Notes under the pieces: model-generated
The model's database searches: none
Told to the model about the DNA's origin: nothing
The model's input: only the letters and a program-made list of their open reading frames with translations
Origin: PoT sp049331405
Lineage (GTDB): Bacteria; Planctomycetota; Planctomycetia; Isosphaerales; Isosphaeraceae
Reading direction: 5' to 3'
NCBI RefSeq assembly: GCF_049331405.1
Contig: NZ_CP186274.1
Span: 8,556,001 to 8,620,000 of the forward strand
Length of the DNA stretch: 64,000 nt
Program-made: the position numbers and the translations under genes
Shown: positions 9,444 through 17,977 of the stretch, piece by piece
Layout: every line of letters starts with the position of its first letter
Numbering within the stretch: position 1 is the first letter of the stretch

Positions 9444-11339
9444 TCAATCCGGTAGTGCGAAGACCACGAAGGCATCGCCCGCCTTCGTCCTCAGCTTCCC
9501 GGCCCCGCCCGCGGCGATCACGACATATTGACGCCCATTCACCTGATAGGTGGAAGGCGTCGCATAGCCTCCCGCGGGCAGAGGCGCCTCCCAGATCAAT
9601 CGTCCCGTCGCCTTATCGAAGGCGTGGAGCCTCTCGTCCTTGGTCCCTGCGATGAAGACGAGGCCCCCGGCCGTCACGATCGATCCGCCGAAGGTCTCCG
9701 TCCCCGTCCTGGGAATACCGCGGGCGGTCAACTCGGGATGCTCGCCGAGCGGCACCTGCCAGGCGAACTCCCCCGTGCTGAGGTTGATCGCCGTGAGCAA
9801 TCCCCAGGGCGGCTTGATCGCGGGATACCCTTCCTGATCCAGGAATTGGACATAGCCCTTGTGCTTGTACGGCCCGAAACTGGGCTTCTCCCCGGTCTCG
9901 GACTCGGCGAGCGTGATGATGTTCGGCACGTTGTTCGAGTTGACGTAGAGCAGGCCGGAGGTCGGGTCGAAGGAGGCTCCCGACCAGTTGGCCCCGCCGT
10001 GAAATCCGGGGATGACCACCGTCCCCTGGAGGCTCGGCGGGTTGTAGGCCGGCCCGCTCCGAACCTTCTCCAGCCGCTCCAGCACGTACGAGTGATTGGC
10101 GGGGGCAATGTCCGTCGCGTTGGCGGCGTCAAACGACTGCGCCGCGATGGGCGGCGGCTTGACGGGCACGGGTTGCGTCTTCGCCGCCCGCTCTCCTGGA
10201 ACGTCGGAGCCGGGCACGGGCTGATCCTTGATCTCGAAGAGGGGCATCCCCGTCGTTCGATCAAACACGAAGACATAGCCTGTCTTCGTCACCTGGGCCA
10301 CGGCATCGACTTTCTTCCCGCCGCGCTCGACGCTGACGAGATTCGGATACACCGGCAGGTCGTGGTCCCAGAGGTCGTGGCGAAGCGTCTGGTAATGCCA
10401 GACCCGCTTCCCCGTCCTGGCGTCGAGGGCGATCGTGCAGTTCCCGAACAAATTATCGCCGAGCCGATCCCCGCCATAGAAGTCGAACGCCGCGGACCCG
10501 AGTCCCGCGAAGACGAGCCCCCGCTCCGCATCAACCGTCAATCCGCCCCAGGCGTTGGCGCCGCCGCGGTCCTTCCACGACTCCCCCTCCCACGTCTGAT
10601 GACCGAATTCGCCCGGTTGGGGGACGGTGTGGAACCGCCAGAGTTGCTCACCGCTGCGGACGTCGAACGCTCGGATATCCCCCGGCGCCGAGTTGCCCGG
10701 CCCCTCATCGCACGAGACGCCGACGATGATCGTGTCCTTCCAGATCGCCACCGCGGAGGTCGGCCCGTACGAGAGGCGTGCGACCTTCGGGTCGAGTTCT
10801 TTGCGGAGGTGTCGGACGCCCCCCTCGCCGAACTTCGGGTCGAGCTTCCCCGTCCTGGCGTCGAGCGAGAACAGACGGCCGTCCGAGATCCCGTGGATGA
10901 TCCGCCGCTCTCCATCGGGTTTCCCGTCAGACCAGTACGCACAGCCTCGATTCACGCCCCCCGACGCCGGCGTATGCTCGTATCGATGAGCCTTCAACGG
11001 ATCAAACTGCCAGAGTTCCTTCCCCGTCCTGGCGTCAAGGGCCACGAGCCTAAGATAGGCCGTCGTGACATACATCACGCCCGCCACGACGATCGGCGTG
11101 CATTCGATCGTCTTCCCCTTACCCCCGACCAGTTCCCCCGTGTGATACGTCCAGACCGGCTTGAGCCGTGCGACGTTCTCGCGATTGATCTGATCGAGCG
11201 GCGAGTACCGCATGCACCCCGGATCATTCCCCACGCCCGGCCAGTCCGCGGACTTCGGCGATTGCGCGTCAGCCTGTGCTGCGAATACGGCCAGGCAACA
11301 AAATGTCACGACAACGTGGCGCATCGTATTTCCCAGCAT
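9444..11339 (-). CDS. PQQ-dependent quinoprotein dehydrogenase, exported
   Basis: About 631 aa. The frame opens at 11510, but ATG 11339 (or 11324) is preferred since it gives a signal peptide, RHVVVTFCCLAVFAAQADA. The protein is an eight-bladed PQQ propeller: ARLKPVWTYHTGEL, VALDARTGKELWQFDP, FSLDARTGKLD, LDARTGKRVWHYQTLRHDLW, the last with the WDHD tract typical of glucose/alcohol quinoproteins. C-terminal GGSIVTAGGLVFIAGTKDE and GGYATPSTYQVNGRQYVVIA are also family hallmarks. It would oxidise a sugar or alcohol in the periplasm and pass electrons to the respiratory chain; the substrate is not predictable. Confidence 0.9.
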   Translation of the reverse strand: MLGNTMRHVVVTFCCLAVFAAQADAQSPKSADWPGVGNDPGCMRYSPLDQINRENVARLKPVWTYHTGELVGGKGKTIECTPIVVAGVMYVTTAYLRLVALDARTGKELWQFDPLKAHRYEHTPASGGVNRGCAYWSDGKPDGERRIIHGISDGRLFSLDARTGKLDPKFGEGGVRHLRKELDPKVARLSYGPTSAVAIWKDTIIVGVSCDEGPGNSAPGDIRAFDVRSGEQLWRFHTVPQPGEFGHQTWEGESWKDRGGANAWGGLTVDAERGLVFAGLGSAAFDFYGGDRLGDNLFGNCTIALDARTGKRVWHYQTLRHDLWDHDLPVYPNLVSVERGGKKVDAVAQVTKTGYVFVFDRTTGMPLFEIKDQPVPGSDVPGERAAKTQPVPVKPPPIAAQSFDAANATDIAPANHSYVLERLEKVRSGPAYNPPSLQGTVVIPGFHGGANWSGASFDPTSGLLYVNSNNVPNIITLAESETGEKPSFGPYKHKGYVQFLDQEGYPAIKPPWGLLTAINLSTGEFAWQVPLGEHPELTARGIPRTGTETFGGSIVTAGGLVFIAGTKDERLHAFDKATGRLIWEAPLPAGGYATPSTYQVNGRQYVVIAAGGAGKLRTKAGDAFVVFALPD

Positions 11340-11629
11340 ATGTCTGAATGGGATCAAACGCCGAATGACGTCAGGCTGGTCGCCGTCCGACGGTCCCAGG
11401 AGTGATATCCAACGTCGCAGAGTCGCCCCGTCCATCGCCGGATTGAAGGCGACACCAGGCGAGGGCGGAGCAGGTGAGGCCCGCATTTCGCCCGGGTTTG
11501 GCTCCGGCAAGACGCGACAGAGACGACTCTATCAGAGCGGTCGCCAGGAAGCACGCATGAGAATCGTACAGATCGAAGCCTGGAATTTGTCGCGATACGG
11601 TGTTGGGTGCGGAGGGGTGGCCGACCGGG

Positions 11630-12893
11630 CACGGCTAATCACAGTTAGAAGATGCCCAGCGTGGCGAAGAGATCGCTGATGCGGCTGGCATTCCTTCGCA
11701 TCGCCCCGGCGATGTTGGTGCTCCCCGTCGATCGTATCAAGCCGAGGGCCAGGTTCCGTAACGCCGCAAAGACCTCGGGGCCGAAGCCTTTGCGAATCCG
11801 GCTGGCATCTTCTCCCAGGCTCACGTCTCGCACATGGTGCGAGCGGTTCTCGATGGTCCAATGGCCGCGCGACCAGCGCAGGAGTTCCTCGGCACCGGCC
11901 ATCGAACGCGGCACGCTGGTGATGAAGTGGCGGGTCTCCGTGGTGCGCTTGCCGTCGCGCAGCACGACCGAGTCGATTCGGCCGACCTGGCCCACTCCGG
12001 GCCAGTCCAGATAGCCGTTCAGGGCCGTCGTGGCCGTCGACGTGCGACGCTCGGTGCGGCCATGTCCTTTCTCCAAGGTGGTCGCTGTGTCGATGGCCTC
12101 AAGCCAGAGCGCCGCTGCCGGGGGGGAAAGAGCCTCTACGGCTCCCGGGGCGAAGGCCGCTCGGATGTCGGCCGGGAGTGCGGGCTGATTGTCCTTGACC
12201 ACCCAGAGGTAATGGCCGCCGCTGTCGACGATCTGACGGCTCAGGTCGCGTTGACAGAAGATGGCATCGCCGGTGATGAGACGGCCCTCGAGGACCAACC
12301 CCGAGAGGAGCTGGAGGGCGGCCTTATGCTCATTCGTCTTGTCCTTGGCGCCGTCGGGCACCTTGGCCTGGGCCACGGTCAGCCCGGATCGGTGGGCGAC
12401 CAGCGAGAGCAGATGAACGGCTTTGTTCAGGCCATCGAAGCTGCCGCGAACCGACTTACCGTCCAGGGCGAAGGGGGCAAGGAGGCCTTCGTCCTCCGCG
12501 GGGATTTGGCCGAGCAGGGCCTCGGCCCAGCGGGTCAAGGCCGCCTCCAGTGCGGCCGGCGAGAGGGCCATGAGGACCTTGCGAATGCCGCCGGACTTGG
12601 GAGGACGCCTAGTGAATCCGAGGCGATGCATGAACGCGATGTCCTGGTCGTGGGCCCATTGGCCGATGGCGGCATAACTGCGGGAGCCACACATGATGGC
12701 GCAGCAGGCCAAGGCGAGGCCGGCCGATAGGGGATGCTGGCGGCCGTGTCGACTGCGAGGGTCGAGGACCTCATCGAGGAAATGGAGCAAGCCGAGATTT
12801 GAGGGTGCGTCCATGCCAAGGATCTCGAAAGGGGTCGTTCTAAGCCGAAGACGCTTCTCTAACCTCCCCACAATGAATCCGTCAATAGCCCTG
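11630..12893 (-). mobile_element. ISAs1-family insertion sequence, complete, with 10-bp target duplication
   Basis: The element is 1264 bp. Its ends are CACGGCTAATCAC at 11630 and, read inward from the other end, CAGGGCTATTGAC at 12893 (10 of 13 identical). Flanking it is a perfect direct repeat GCCGACCGGG at 11620-11629 and 12894-12903, the length expected for this family. It holds one transposase gene. The intact duplication implies a recent, un-rearranged insertion. Confidence 0.92.
11645..12814 (-). CDS. ISAs1-family DDE transposase
   Basis: About 389 aa from ATG 12814 (MDAPSNLG). The open frame extends to 12919, but that passes the inverted repeat and target duplication, so the longer start cannot belong to the element. 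Motifs: FLDEVLDPRSRHGRQHPL with GLALACCAIMCGSRSYAAIG (the N-terminal DUF of the family), FALDGKSVRGS containing the first Asp, LITGDAIFCQRDL containing the second, and ENRSHHVRDVSLGEDASRIR containing the catalytic Glu. It appears intact and probably active. Confidence 0.93.
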   Translation of the reverse strand: MDAPSNLGLLHFLDEVLDPRSRHGRQHPLSAGLALACCAIMCGSRSYAAIGQWAHDQDIAFMHRLGFTRRPPKSGGIRKVLMALSPAALEAALTRWAEALLGQIPAEDEGLLAPFALDGKSVRGSFDGLNKAVHLLSLVAHRSGLTVAQAKVPDGAKDKTNEHKAALQLLSGLVLEGRLITGDAIFCQRDLSRQIVDSGGHYLWVVKDNQPALPADIRAAFAPGAVEALSPPAAALWLEAIDTATTLEKGHGRTERRTSTATTALNGYLDWPGVGQVGRIDSVVLRDGKRTTETRHFITSVPRSMAGAEELLRWSRGHWTIENRSHHVRDVSLGEDASRIRKGFGPEVFAALRNLALGLIRSTGSTNIAGAMRRNASRISDLFATLGIF

Positions 12894-13019
12894 GCCGACC
12901 GGGCGACTTGAGTCGTCAAGCGATCTCAGTTTTAATACGTGCCAAAGCTGTTGGGATCATGCCATCCGTCAGCCTGATTCGTCCCAGGCTGGTGATGTAA
13001 TCGTGGTCAAGAATCGGAC

Positions 13020-13790
13020 ATGAGTGAAAGTCTTCAGTCCGTCACTGCCTTGTTGATGATCGTCGGCATGTTTGCGAGCGTTTTCGTCTTCTCCAGCGAC
13101 CGGCCCAGTTGGGGCGCCATTGCGGGGTGCGTCGCGCTGGTGATCGGGAGCTTCGGGTTGCTCCTCTGGTCGATCCTGCGTCGCGACAAAGCGCCGGATT
13201 ATCTCAGAAAGCTCCCGGGACGGCCCTTCGAGCGCGACGGGCTATGCTTCACGAACTACGCCGGCCCGTCGAATGGGCGTTGCTATCTCGATGTGTACTT
13301 CCAGAGTCGATACGACCAACCCAGCAAGGCGATGATCTCGCTCCAGCCATCCAAGGGCTTCTTCCTCAATCGAGGAGACTTGTCGAGCATGACCGTGCAG
13401 GTCGAATGCCCGGCGGCGGGCTTCGGAGTCACCAGGATCCCCTGGCCAGTCGGGAAGAAGTTCCAGGGCAAGAAGCAAGCCCTCGACGTCGGTGCAGACG
13501 TCTTCTACCCCGAGGGCCGCGGGACGATGGTCCGCTATCGCGGAGGCCTCCACGTGGGACGTGCCGGCTTCGACACCTGGAAAGTGATTCAGACTGTCGC
13601 CGGAGCCCTGGGCGGGATGATCGTTTATAGCAAGCCCGCCCGCATCAAGCTGCGTCTCCCCTGCGACGTCGAAGAGTCCGTCGGCGACGATCTCCCGATC
13701 TCCACCGTCATCATCTGGAAGCAAGGCGATGCACCGGGAGACCTCTCGTCCCTCCTGAGAATGGCGAAGCCTCTGTCGTCAAGAACTTAA
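13020..13790 (+). CDS. Membrane-anchored hypothetical protein
   Basis: 256 aa. Two hydrophobic helices occupy the N-terminus, TALLMIVGMFASVFVFSS and GAIAGCVALVIGSFGLLLWS, followed by a basic stop RRDK and a soluble domain of about 200 residues with no motif I recognise. The soluble part begins YLRKLPGRPFERDGLCF and is rich in beta-prone stretches. It stands alone between the ISAs1 element and the AT-rich block. The Shine-Dalgarno sequence is weak. No function is assigned. Confidence 0.7.
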   Translation: MSESLQSVTALLMIVGMFASVFVFSSDRPSWGAIAGCVALVIGSFGLLLWSILRRDKAPDYLRKLPGRPFERDGLCFTNYAGPSNGRCYLDVYFQSRYDQPSKAMISLQPSKGFFLNRGDLSSMTVQVECPAAGFGVTRIPWPVGKKFQGKKQALDVGADVFYPEGRGTMVRYRGGLHVGRAGFDTWKVIQTVAGALGGMIVYSKPARIKLRLPCDVEESVGDDLPISTVIIWKQGDAPGDLSSLLRMAKPLSSRT

Positions 13791-14361
13791 CGGCCCGCCG
13801 CGTTGCTCGCGACCGAATGCCATAGTTTCACGCTCATGCCAACGGCAGATCGACGACCTCCCCGAGCCGGCCGAGCGATACGCGGCGCCTAGGACTTCCA
13901 GGGCCTTCGCCGCTTGCAAGGGCGGGGACTCACCATCGCCGCCAACTTCGACGACGTCCACGAATAGTCCGATGTCGTCATTCCGCTTGGCCGGAGATAC
14001 AAAAGAATATATATACTTTTATATTTAAAAATAAGTTATTATTCGCAAATTATTTTTTATATTGTCTCGAGAATTGAAGTATGGATTTCGGTAAAACTTC
14101 AGTCAACTTTATGATAACTTTATATATTATCAGAATCACTTCTGTTGAAGAAACGAATTTTTAGCACACGTTCTTTATATTGATCCAGACAACCCCATTC
14201 AATTCGACTGGCATCACCGAAAATATTCTTCATATCGCGTCAATCCTCTCAAAGTTACTCCCTGGAGCCTTTTCGAGACTCGCCAACCAATCGTTTGTCG
14301 CTCCACCGGCACATTCGAAGCCACTCACTCATCTCTGGCGTAGGTCATGACGATCAAAAAA
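13791..14361. other. Gene-free region with an AT-rich block next to a transposon
   Basis: Bases about 13990-14270 are far richer in A/T than the rest of the window and contain runs such as AAATTATTTTTTATATTG. No open frame here looks coding. The stretch ends at the left inverted repeat of the transposon at 14362, and the insertion point itself is an A6 run. It may be a foreign remnant or simply the preferred target. Confidence 0.6.
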
Positions 14362-15714
14362 GCTGACCGTCACGGATTTTTGGGGATGGGTGGCGGCATG
14401 CTGACGTGAGCTGAAAAAGCGGCCATGATCCACGGTACTCGGAAGGAGGTGGATCATGGCCGACGGGACCGTGGCGCGGTCCTCGCGAGCGCACCGTACC
14501 ATCTGCTTGCCCATCTCGGAAGGGGCCTACTCCCGGGCCGTCGCCGACCCGGCCGCGTTCCGCGGGCTCCTCGACGATCGCTTTCGCATGAACCCCGATC
14601 TCTTCCCCCGGGGCTTCGCCCGAGGCTATGCGTTGAAGGACAGGCGGATCTCGACCAAGCAAGGGACGCCGATCCGGCGCATCCTCCTGCGCGACGGCGT
14701 CGCCTACAGCGTCCGGCCCTCATTCCTCATGCCCTACATGGCCGGCCGCGTCGACGTAGTCCAGGGCCCTCTGTTCCTCCGCAAGTTCGGCGTCCCCTGC
14801 TGGGCACTGGCCCGCGTCTTCGGTCGAGACCCGATGTGCTGGCATCGCCTCGAGTGCTCCCCGGGCCGCTCGAGCCTCGCGGGGACGACCGCGCGCCGGG
14901 TCGCGATCCCGGGGCACCTCCTGGCCGACGAGCACCACCAGACCATCGACGGCCTGAAGGTCTACATCGCCACCACCGTCGCCGCGGGCTGTGTCCTGGG
15001 CGCCGAGCCCGCGGCGTCGGCCGGCGCCGCCGAGTTGACGACCGCCTACGGCGCCTTCAAGGACGAGGCACTCGACGTCGATCCGGGATATGCCCCGAGG
15101 ACGGTCAGCGTCGACGGCTGGGCCGCGACGCATCAGGCGTGGCTGGCCCTGTTCCCGATGGCCGTGCTGCTCCGCTGCTTCCTGCACGGCTGGCTGGGCA
15201 TCCGCAGCCGCGGCAAGCTCAGCGAGTCGTTCCGCGAGTTGTCGACGCGGGTCTGGGAATCGTACCGGGCCCCGTCCCGCGGGGGCTTCGCGCAGCGGCT
15301 GCGGCGGCTCCGCGAGTGGTCCGGGCGGCGCGGGATGTCGGCGCGGCTGCTCGAGCGTGTCGAGGCGATGTGCGGCCGCTCGCGGGAATATGCCGTGGCG
15401 TACTCGCATCCCGGCGGCCACCGGACGAGCAACATGCTGGACCGGCTGATGCGCGGGATGAACCGCTACTTCGACCGCGGCCGGCACCTGCACGGCTCGG
15501 CCGCGGCCTGCCGGCTCCACTGCCGGGCCTGGGCTTTGCTGGCGAACTACGCCCCCTGGCACCCCGCGGTGGCGCGAGCCAACGAGGGATGGCGTTGCCC
15601 CGCCGAGCGGCTCAACCGCCATCGCTACCACGACGACTGGCTGCAGAACCTGCTCGTCTCCGCCTCCCTCGGAGGCTACCACTCATCCAGCCCCCAAAAT
15701 TCGTGACGGTCAGC
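14362..15714 (+). mobile_element. Unclassified DDE transposon with 28-bp inverted repeats
   Basis: The left end starts GCTGACCGTCACGGATTTTT and the right end, read inward from 15714, starts GCTGACCGTCACGAATTTTG; 25 of 28 terminal bases match. A6 runs sit immediately outside both ends (14356-14361 and 15715-15720), a possible 6-bp target duplication in an A-tract. It holds one transposase, whose stop codon lies inside the right repeat. I could not assign it to a named IS family by eye. Confidence 0.85.
14456..15706 (+). CDS. Putative DDE-type transposase of unclassified family
   Basis: 416 aa, preceded by an excellent ribosome site (GGAAGGAGGTGGATC before the ATG). The core YGAFKDEALDVDPGYAP followed by VSVDGWAATHQAWLALFP and RCFLHGWLGIRSRGKL resembles the catalytic region of mutator-like or IS256-like DDE transposases, and GGHRTSNMLDRLMRGMNRYF resembles the segment that carries the third acidic residue, here Asp rather than the usual Glu. 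Placement between perfect-looking inverted repeats supports the call. The frame is intact. Confidence 0.75.
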   Translation: MADGTVARSSRAHRTICLPISEGAYSRAVADPAAFRGLLDDRFRMNPDLFPRGFARGYALKDRRISTKQGTPIRRILLRDGVAYSVRPSFLMPYMAGRVDVVQGPLFLRKFGVPCWALARVFGRDPMCWHRLECSPGRSSLAGTTARRVAIPGHLLADEHHQTIDGLKVYIATTVAAGCVLGAEPAASAGAAELTTAYGAFKDEALDVDPGYAPRTVSVDGWAATHQAWLALFPMAVLLRCFLHGWLGIRSRGKLSESFRELSTRVWESYRAPSRGGFAQRLRRLREWSGRRGMSARLLERVEAMCGRSREYAVAYSHPGGHRTSNMLDRLMRGMNRYFDRGRHLHGSAAACRLHCRAWALLANYAPWHPAVARANEGWRCPAERLNRHRYHDDWLQNLLVSASLGGYHSSSPQNS

Positions 15715-15923
15715 AAAAAAGAGTCTTGAGGAACTCGCACGCAAGCTATTGGCCTCATCGGCCGGGTGAAGATGCGAGGGTTCTGCCGACTTGATGCTGT
15801 TTCGACTCACGCTGAAGCTGGATATTGCGGCCGTTCGGGAAATTGTGGGCTCGGACGCAGCCAGGGTCGACGTGCCCCTTAGGGCCGGAGATCTCGGGCA
15901 GAGAATCGCCGGGGAGATGACAG

Positions 15924-16895
15924 ATGAGCTGGATCGCTGCTGGGGTCGCCTTGGCCGTTGTCTGCAGCCTCGCCTACAGGAAGACTCGCAGGCCGCGTAG
16001 GAAGGTGGGGCGGATGCTCGCGTTCGTCGCCTTATTGCGTGAGCCAATGGCGCTCGATCCTGCCGTCCTGGCCAGGGTTGCAGGCAAGTTATGGGATGCG
16101 GATCTCGGGGATGGCAGTTCGGAAGGCGTCGATGGTTTCGTCGTCTGCAACGAAGCCGTGAACATGATCAAGCACGAGAGCCGCTTTTTCATGATCAACA
16201 ACTTCGCGATCCCCTACGTGCCCGACGTCGAGGCAAGCGCGGAAGGCATCAAGGACATGCGAATCAAGTTCCTCTTCCTCGAACACCGAGCCTGGTTTTC
16301 CTGCGACGCCCTTGGCGTTGACGCCGAGACGTCGGAGGACGAATTGCTCGACCTTTGCCAGCGACTGGGGAAGCTCTTCGCGGAATTCCTGGACGAGAAC
16401 TGCCTGCTGATTTACCTGCCGGATATCAACCACTGCTATCCCATTAACAAGGATACGATCCAGGCCTTGTGCTCCGATAACCCCATGAGTGCCTTGCGCC
16501 AGACGATGACGGAGCCCATCATCGCCGTCCACGGCGACGATAAGTTGATGGTCCAAGCGGTGGAAAATGCTCGTCGCAACTGGCCGCAGTTCGTCGCGGC
16601 CTTCGAAGCCAACGCCGGCGCGAATTTCTCCATCAAGTCGCCCATCACATATCGGGACAACACCGAGTACATCTGGATCGCCGTGACCGCCATCGAAGGC
16701 GAACGCATCTACGGGACCCTCGCCAACGAACCTGGCAACCTTGGCTCGTTGAGAATCGGCTCGAACGTGGTCGTCCCTGTCGAGGATCTCAACGATTGGT
16801 GTTACCTCAACTCCCGAGGTGAGTTCACGGGCGGCTTCACCCTCAACGCCGTAGCCAACGCGGCCCAGCGCAAAGGGAAAAGGCGGGCATCGTAA
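15924..16895 (+). CDS. DUF2314 domain protein with N-terminal membrane segment
   Basis: 323 aa; GGGGAGA lies just before ATG 15924. Residues 2-20 (SWIAAGVALAVVCSLAY) form a membrane helix followed by basic residues. The C-terminal 80 residues match DUF2314: FSIKSPITYRDNTEYIWIAV, GTLANEPGNLGSLRIGSNVV and DWCYLNSRGEFTGGFTLNAV. The central part is unassigned. DUF2314 occurs alone or fused to varied domains and its role is not established. It is the last chromosomal gene before the integrated element. Confidence 0.8.
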   Translation: MSWIAAGVALAVVCSLAYRKTRRPRRKVGRMLAFVALLREPMALDPAVLARVAGKLWDADLGDGSSEGVDGFVVCNEAVNMIKHESRFFMINNFAIPYVPDVEASAEGIKDMRIKFLFLEHRAWFSCDALGVDAETSEDELLDLCQRLGKLFAEFLDENCLLIYLPDINHCYPINKDTIQALCSDNPMSALRQTMTEPIIAVHGDDKLMVQAVENARRNWPQFVAAFEANAGANFSIKSPITYRDNTEYIWIAVTAIEGERIYGTLANEPGNLGSLRIGSNVVVPVEDLNDWCYLNSRGEFTGGFTLNAVANAAQRKGKRRAS

Positions 16896-16925
16896 TCCTC
16901 TAGATATCGACACCGCCCGACGATA

Positions 16926-16959
16926 CGCGGCGAGGCACCACATCTGCTGCCTCGCCGCG
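16926..16959 (+). terminator. Stem-loop 3' of the DUF2314 gene
   Basis: A perfect 12-bp stem, CGCGGCGAGGCA at 16926-16937 with TGCCTCGCCGCG at 16948-16959, encloses a 10-base loop. It starts 31 bases after the stop codon. There is no T-run, so it may end transcripts with Rho or protect the 3' end. Confidence 0.5.
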
Positions 16960-17180
16960 GCCAATATCTCTCGCCCCACTCTCCATTTCCCTTGCAGGAT
17001 TCAGCAATCCACTCTGCGAGCGTCTGGCTCGATCCCCTTCCACGCCTGGATTCGCCGAACCAATTACAACGTGACATGCGAACCCGAGCGCGATCCAGTA
17101 ATGATCGGTTTGCTTGAAGGTTCGGGGAGGGCGTTGCATGCCGGTCGGTAGGAACGCAGATCAAGCGTTCGTTTTGGTAG

Positions 17181-17227
<47 letters not shown>

Positions 17228-17308
17228 GACCCGAAACGACGCCAGTAATAGTTGCAAACTCCTTGGCCGCAACATCCTACATCGCCTGAACTCATTTGCA
17301 AACCCTCT

Positions 17309-17378
17309 ACTACCGGCGCGCTATTTCCTGCAGGATTGCAGTATTCCGCCGAGGGCAATCCGGTAGTGATCCGGTAGT
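17309..17378. promoter_or_regulatory. Probable integrase arm-type sites, left end
   Basis: CCGGTAGT occurs at 17360-17367 and 17371-17378, exactly one helical turn apart, and inverted as ACTACCGG at 17309-17316. The same octamer recurs at the other end of the element at 49713-49727 next to the integrase. Clustered short repeats inside both attachment sites are typical of arm-type binding sites of tyrosine integrases. Confidence 0.6.
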
Positions 17379-17571
17379 CCGATCTGGGGATGCCGAGACC
17401 GCCAGCCGACGCTTTTGCTCGGGCGGCGTATGGAACCCCCTGATCCTTCGAGACGTCAAAGCGAAGATGACAGGCGCCGAGCCGAATAGGCTGATGACGG
17501 TCGATGTTCCTTGGGTCATGATGGCCATGGTTCGAATTCGGATCGCGGCCGATGTCGGGAGGTGTCGGGCT

Positions 17572-17907
17572 ATGGAACGCATCCCATCCGAGAAGCCGAG
17601 GGCGAGGATACGAACTCAGTTCACCATCGCCAGGCTCAGTGTCGCGACGCTCGCCGTTGGCCTGGTGTTCGGGACCGGACTGCCGTGGCAGATCACGGCC
17701 TCGATCTCGACCGGGTTACTCGTCGTGCTCTTCGTCTCCGGACTTTCCCCATGGGACAAAGTCTCGATCCTCTTCACCGCCTGCCTCTTCGGATGCTGGT
17801 TGATGCCACCTATCACCACAAATTGCGGACGCGGCCGAGCGTCATTAGGTCCGGCGACCTCGCCGCCAGCGACCTCTACCCCCACGCCGAGTCCATCGGC
17901 TCGATGA
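17572..17907 (+). CDS. Small membrane protein, hypothetical
   Basis: 111 aa from ATG 17572, chosen because GGGAGGTG lies about 8 bases upstream; the open frame continues to 17296 without support. After a basic start (MERIPSEKPRARIRTQFTIA) there are three hydrophobic segments: LSVATLAVGLVFGTGL, STGLLVVLFVSG and VSILFTACLFGCWLMPP, then a Pro/Thr/Ser-rich tail. Such short triple-helix proteins are common in planctomycetes and have no known role. It is the first gene inside the left end of the element. Confidence 0.55.
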   Translation: MERIPSEKPRARIRTQFTIARLSVATLAVGLVFGTGLPWQITASISTGLLVVLFVSGLSPWDKVSILFTACLFGCWLMPPITTNCGRGRASLGPATSPPATSTPTPSPSAR

Positions 17908-17977
17908 ATACTGCTGGCCCTGGAATCTGGTGATGGCCCGTATGCAGGATGCTTGATCGTATCCTCCAGCTCGACCC

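Noticed and set aside
9449..9456. CCGGTAGT match near the PQQ gene as another integrase arm site
   Set aside because: Single isolated octamer at the 3' end of a coding region, 8 kb outside the element; chance match.
9528..11405. Long plus-strand frame of 625 codons over the PQQ dehydrogenase
   Set aside because: It is the antisense shadow of a high-GC gene; the minus-strand product has clear quinoprotein motifs and the plus-strand product has none.
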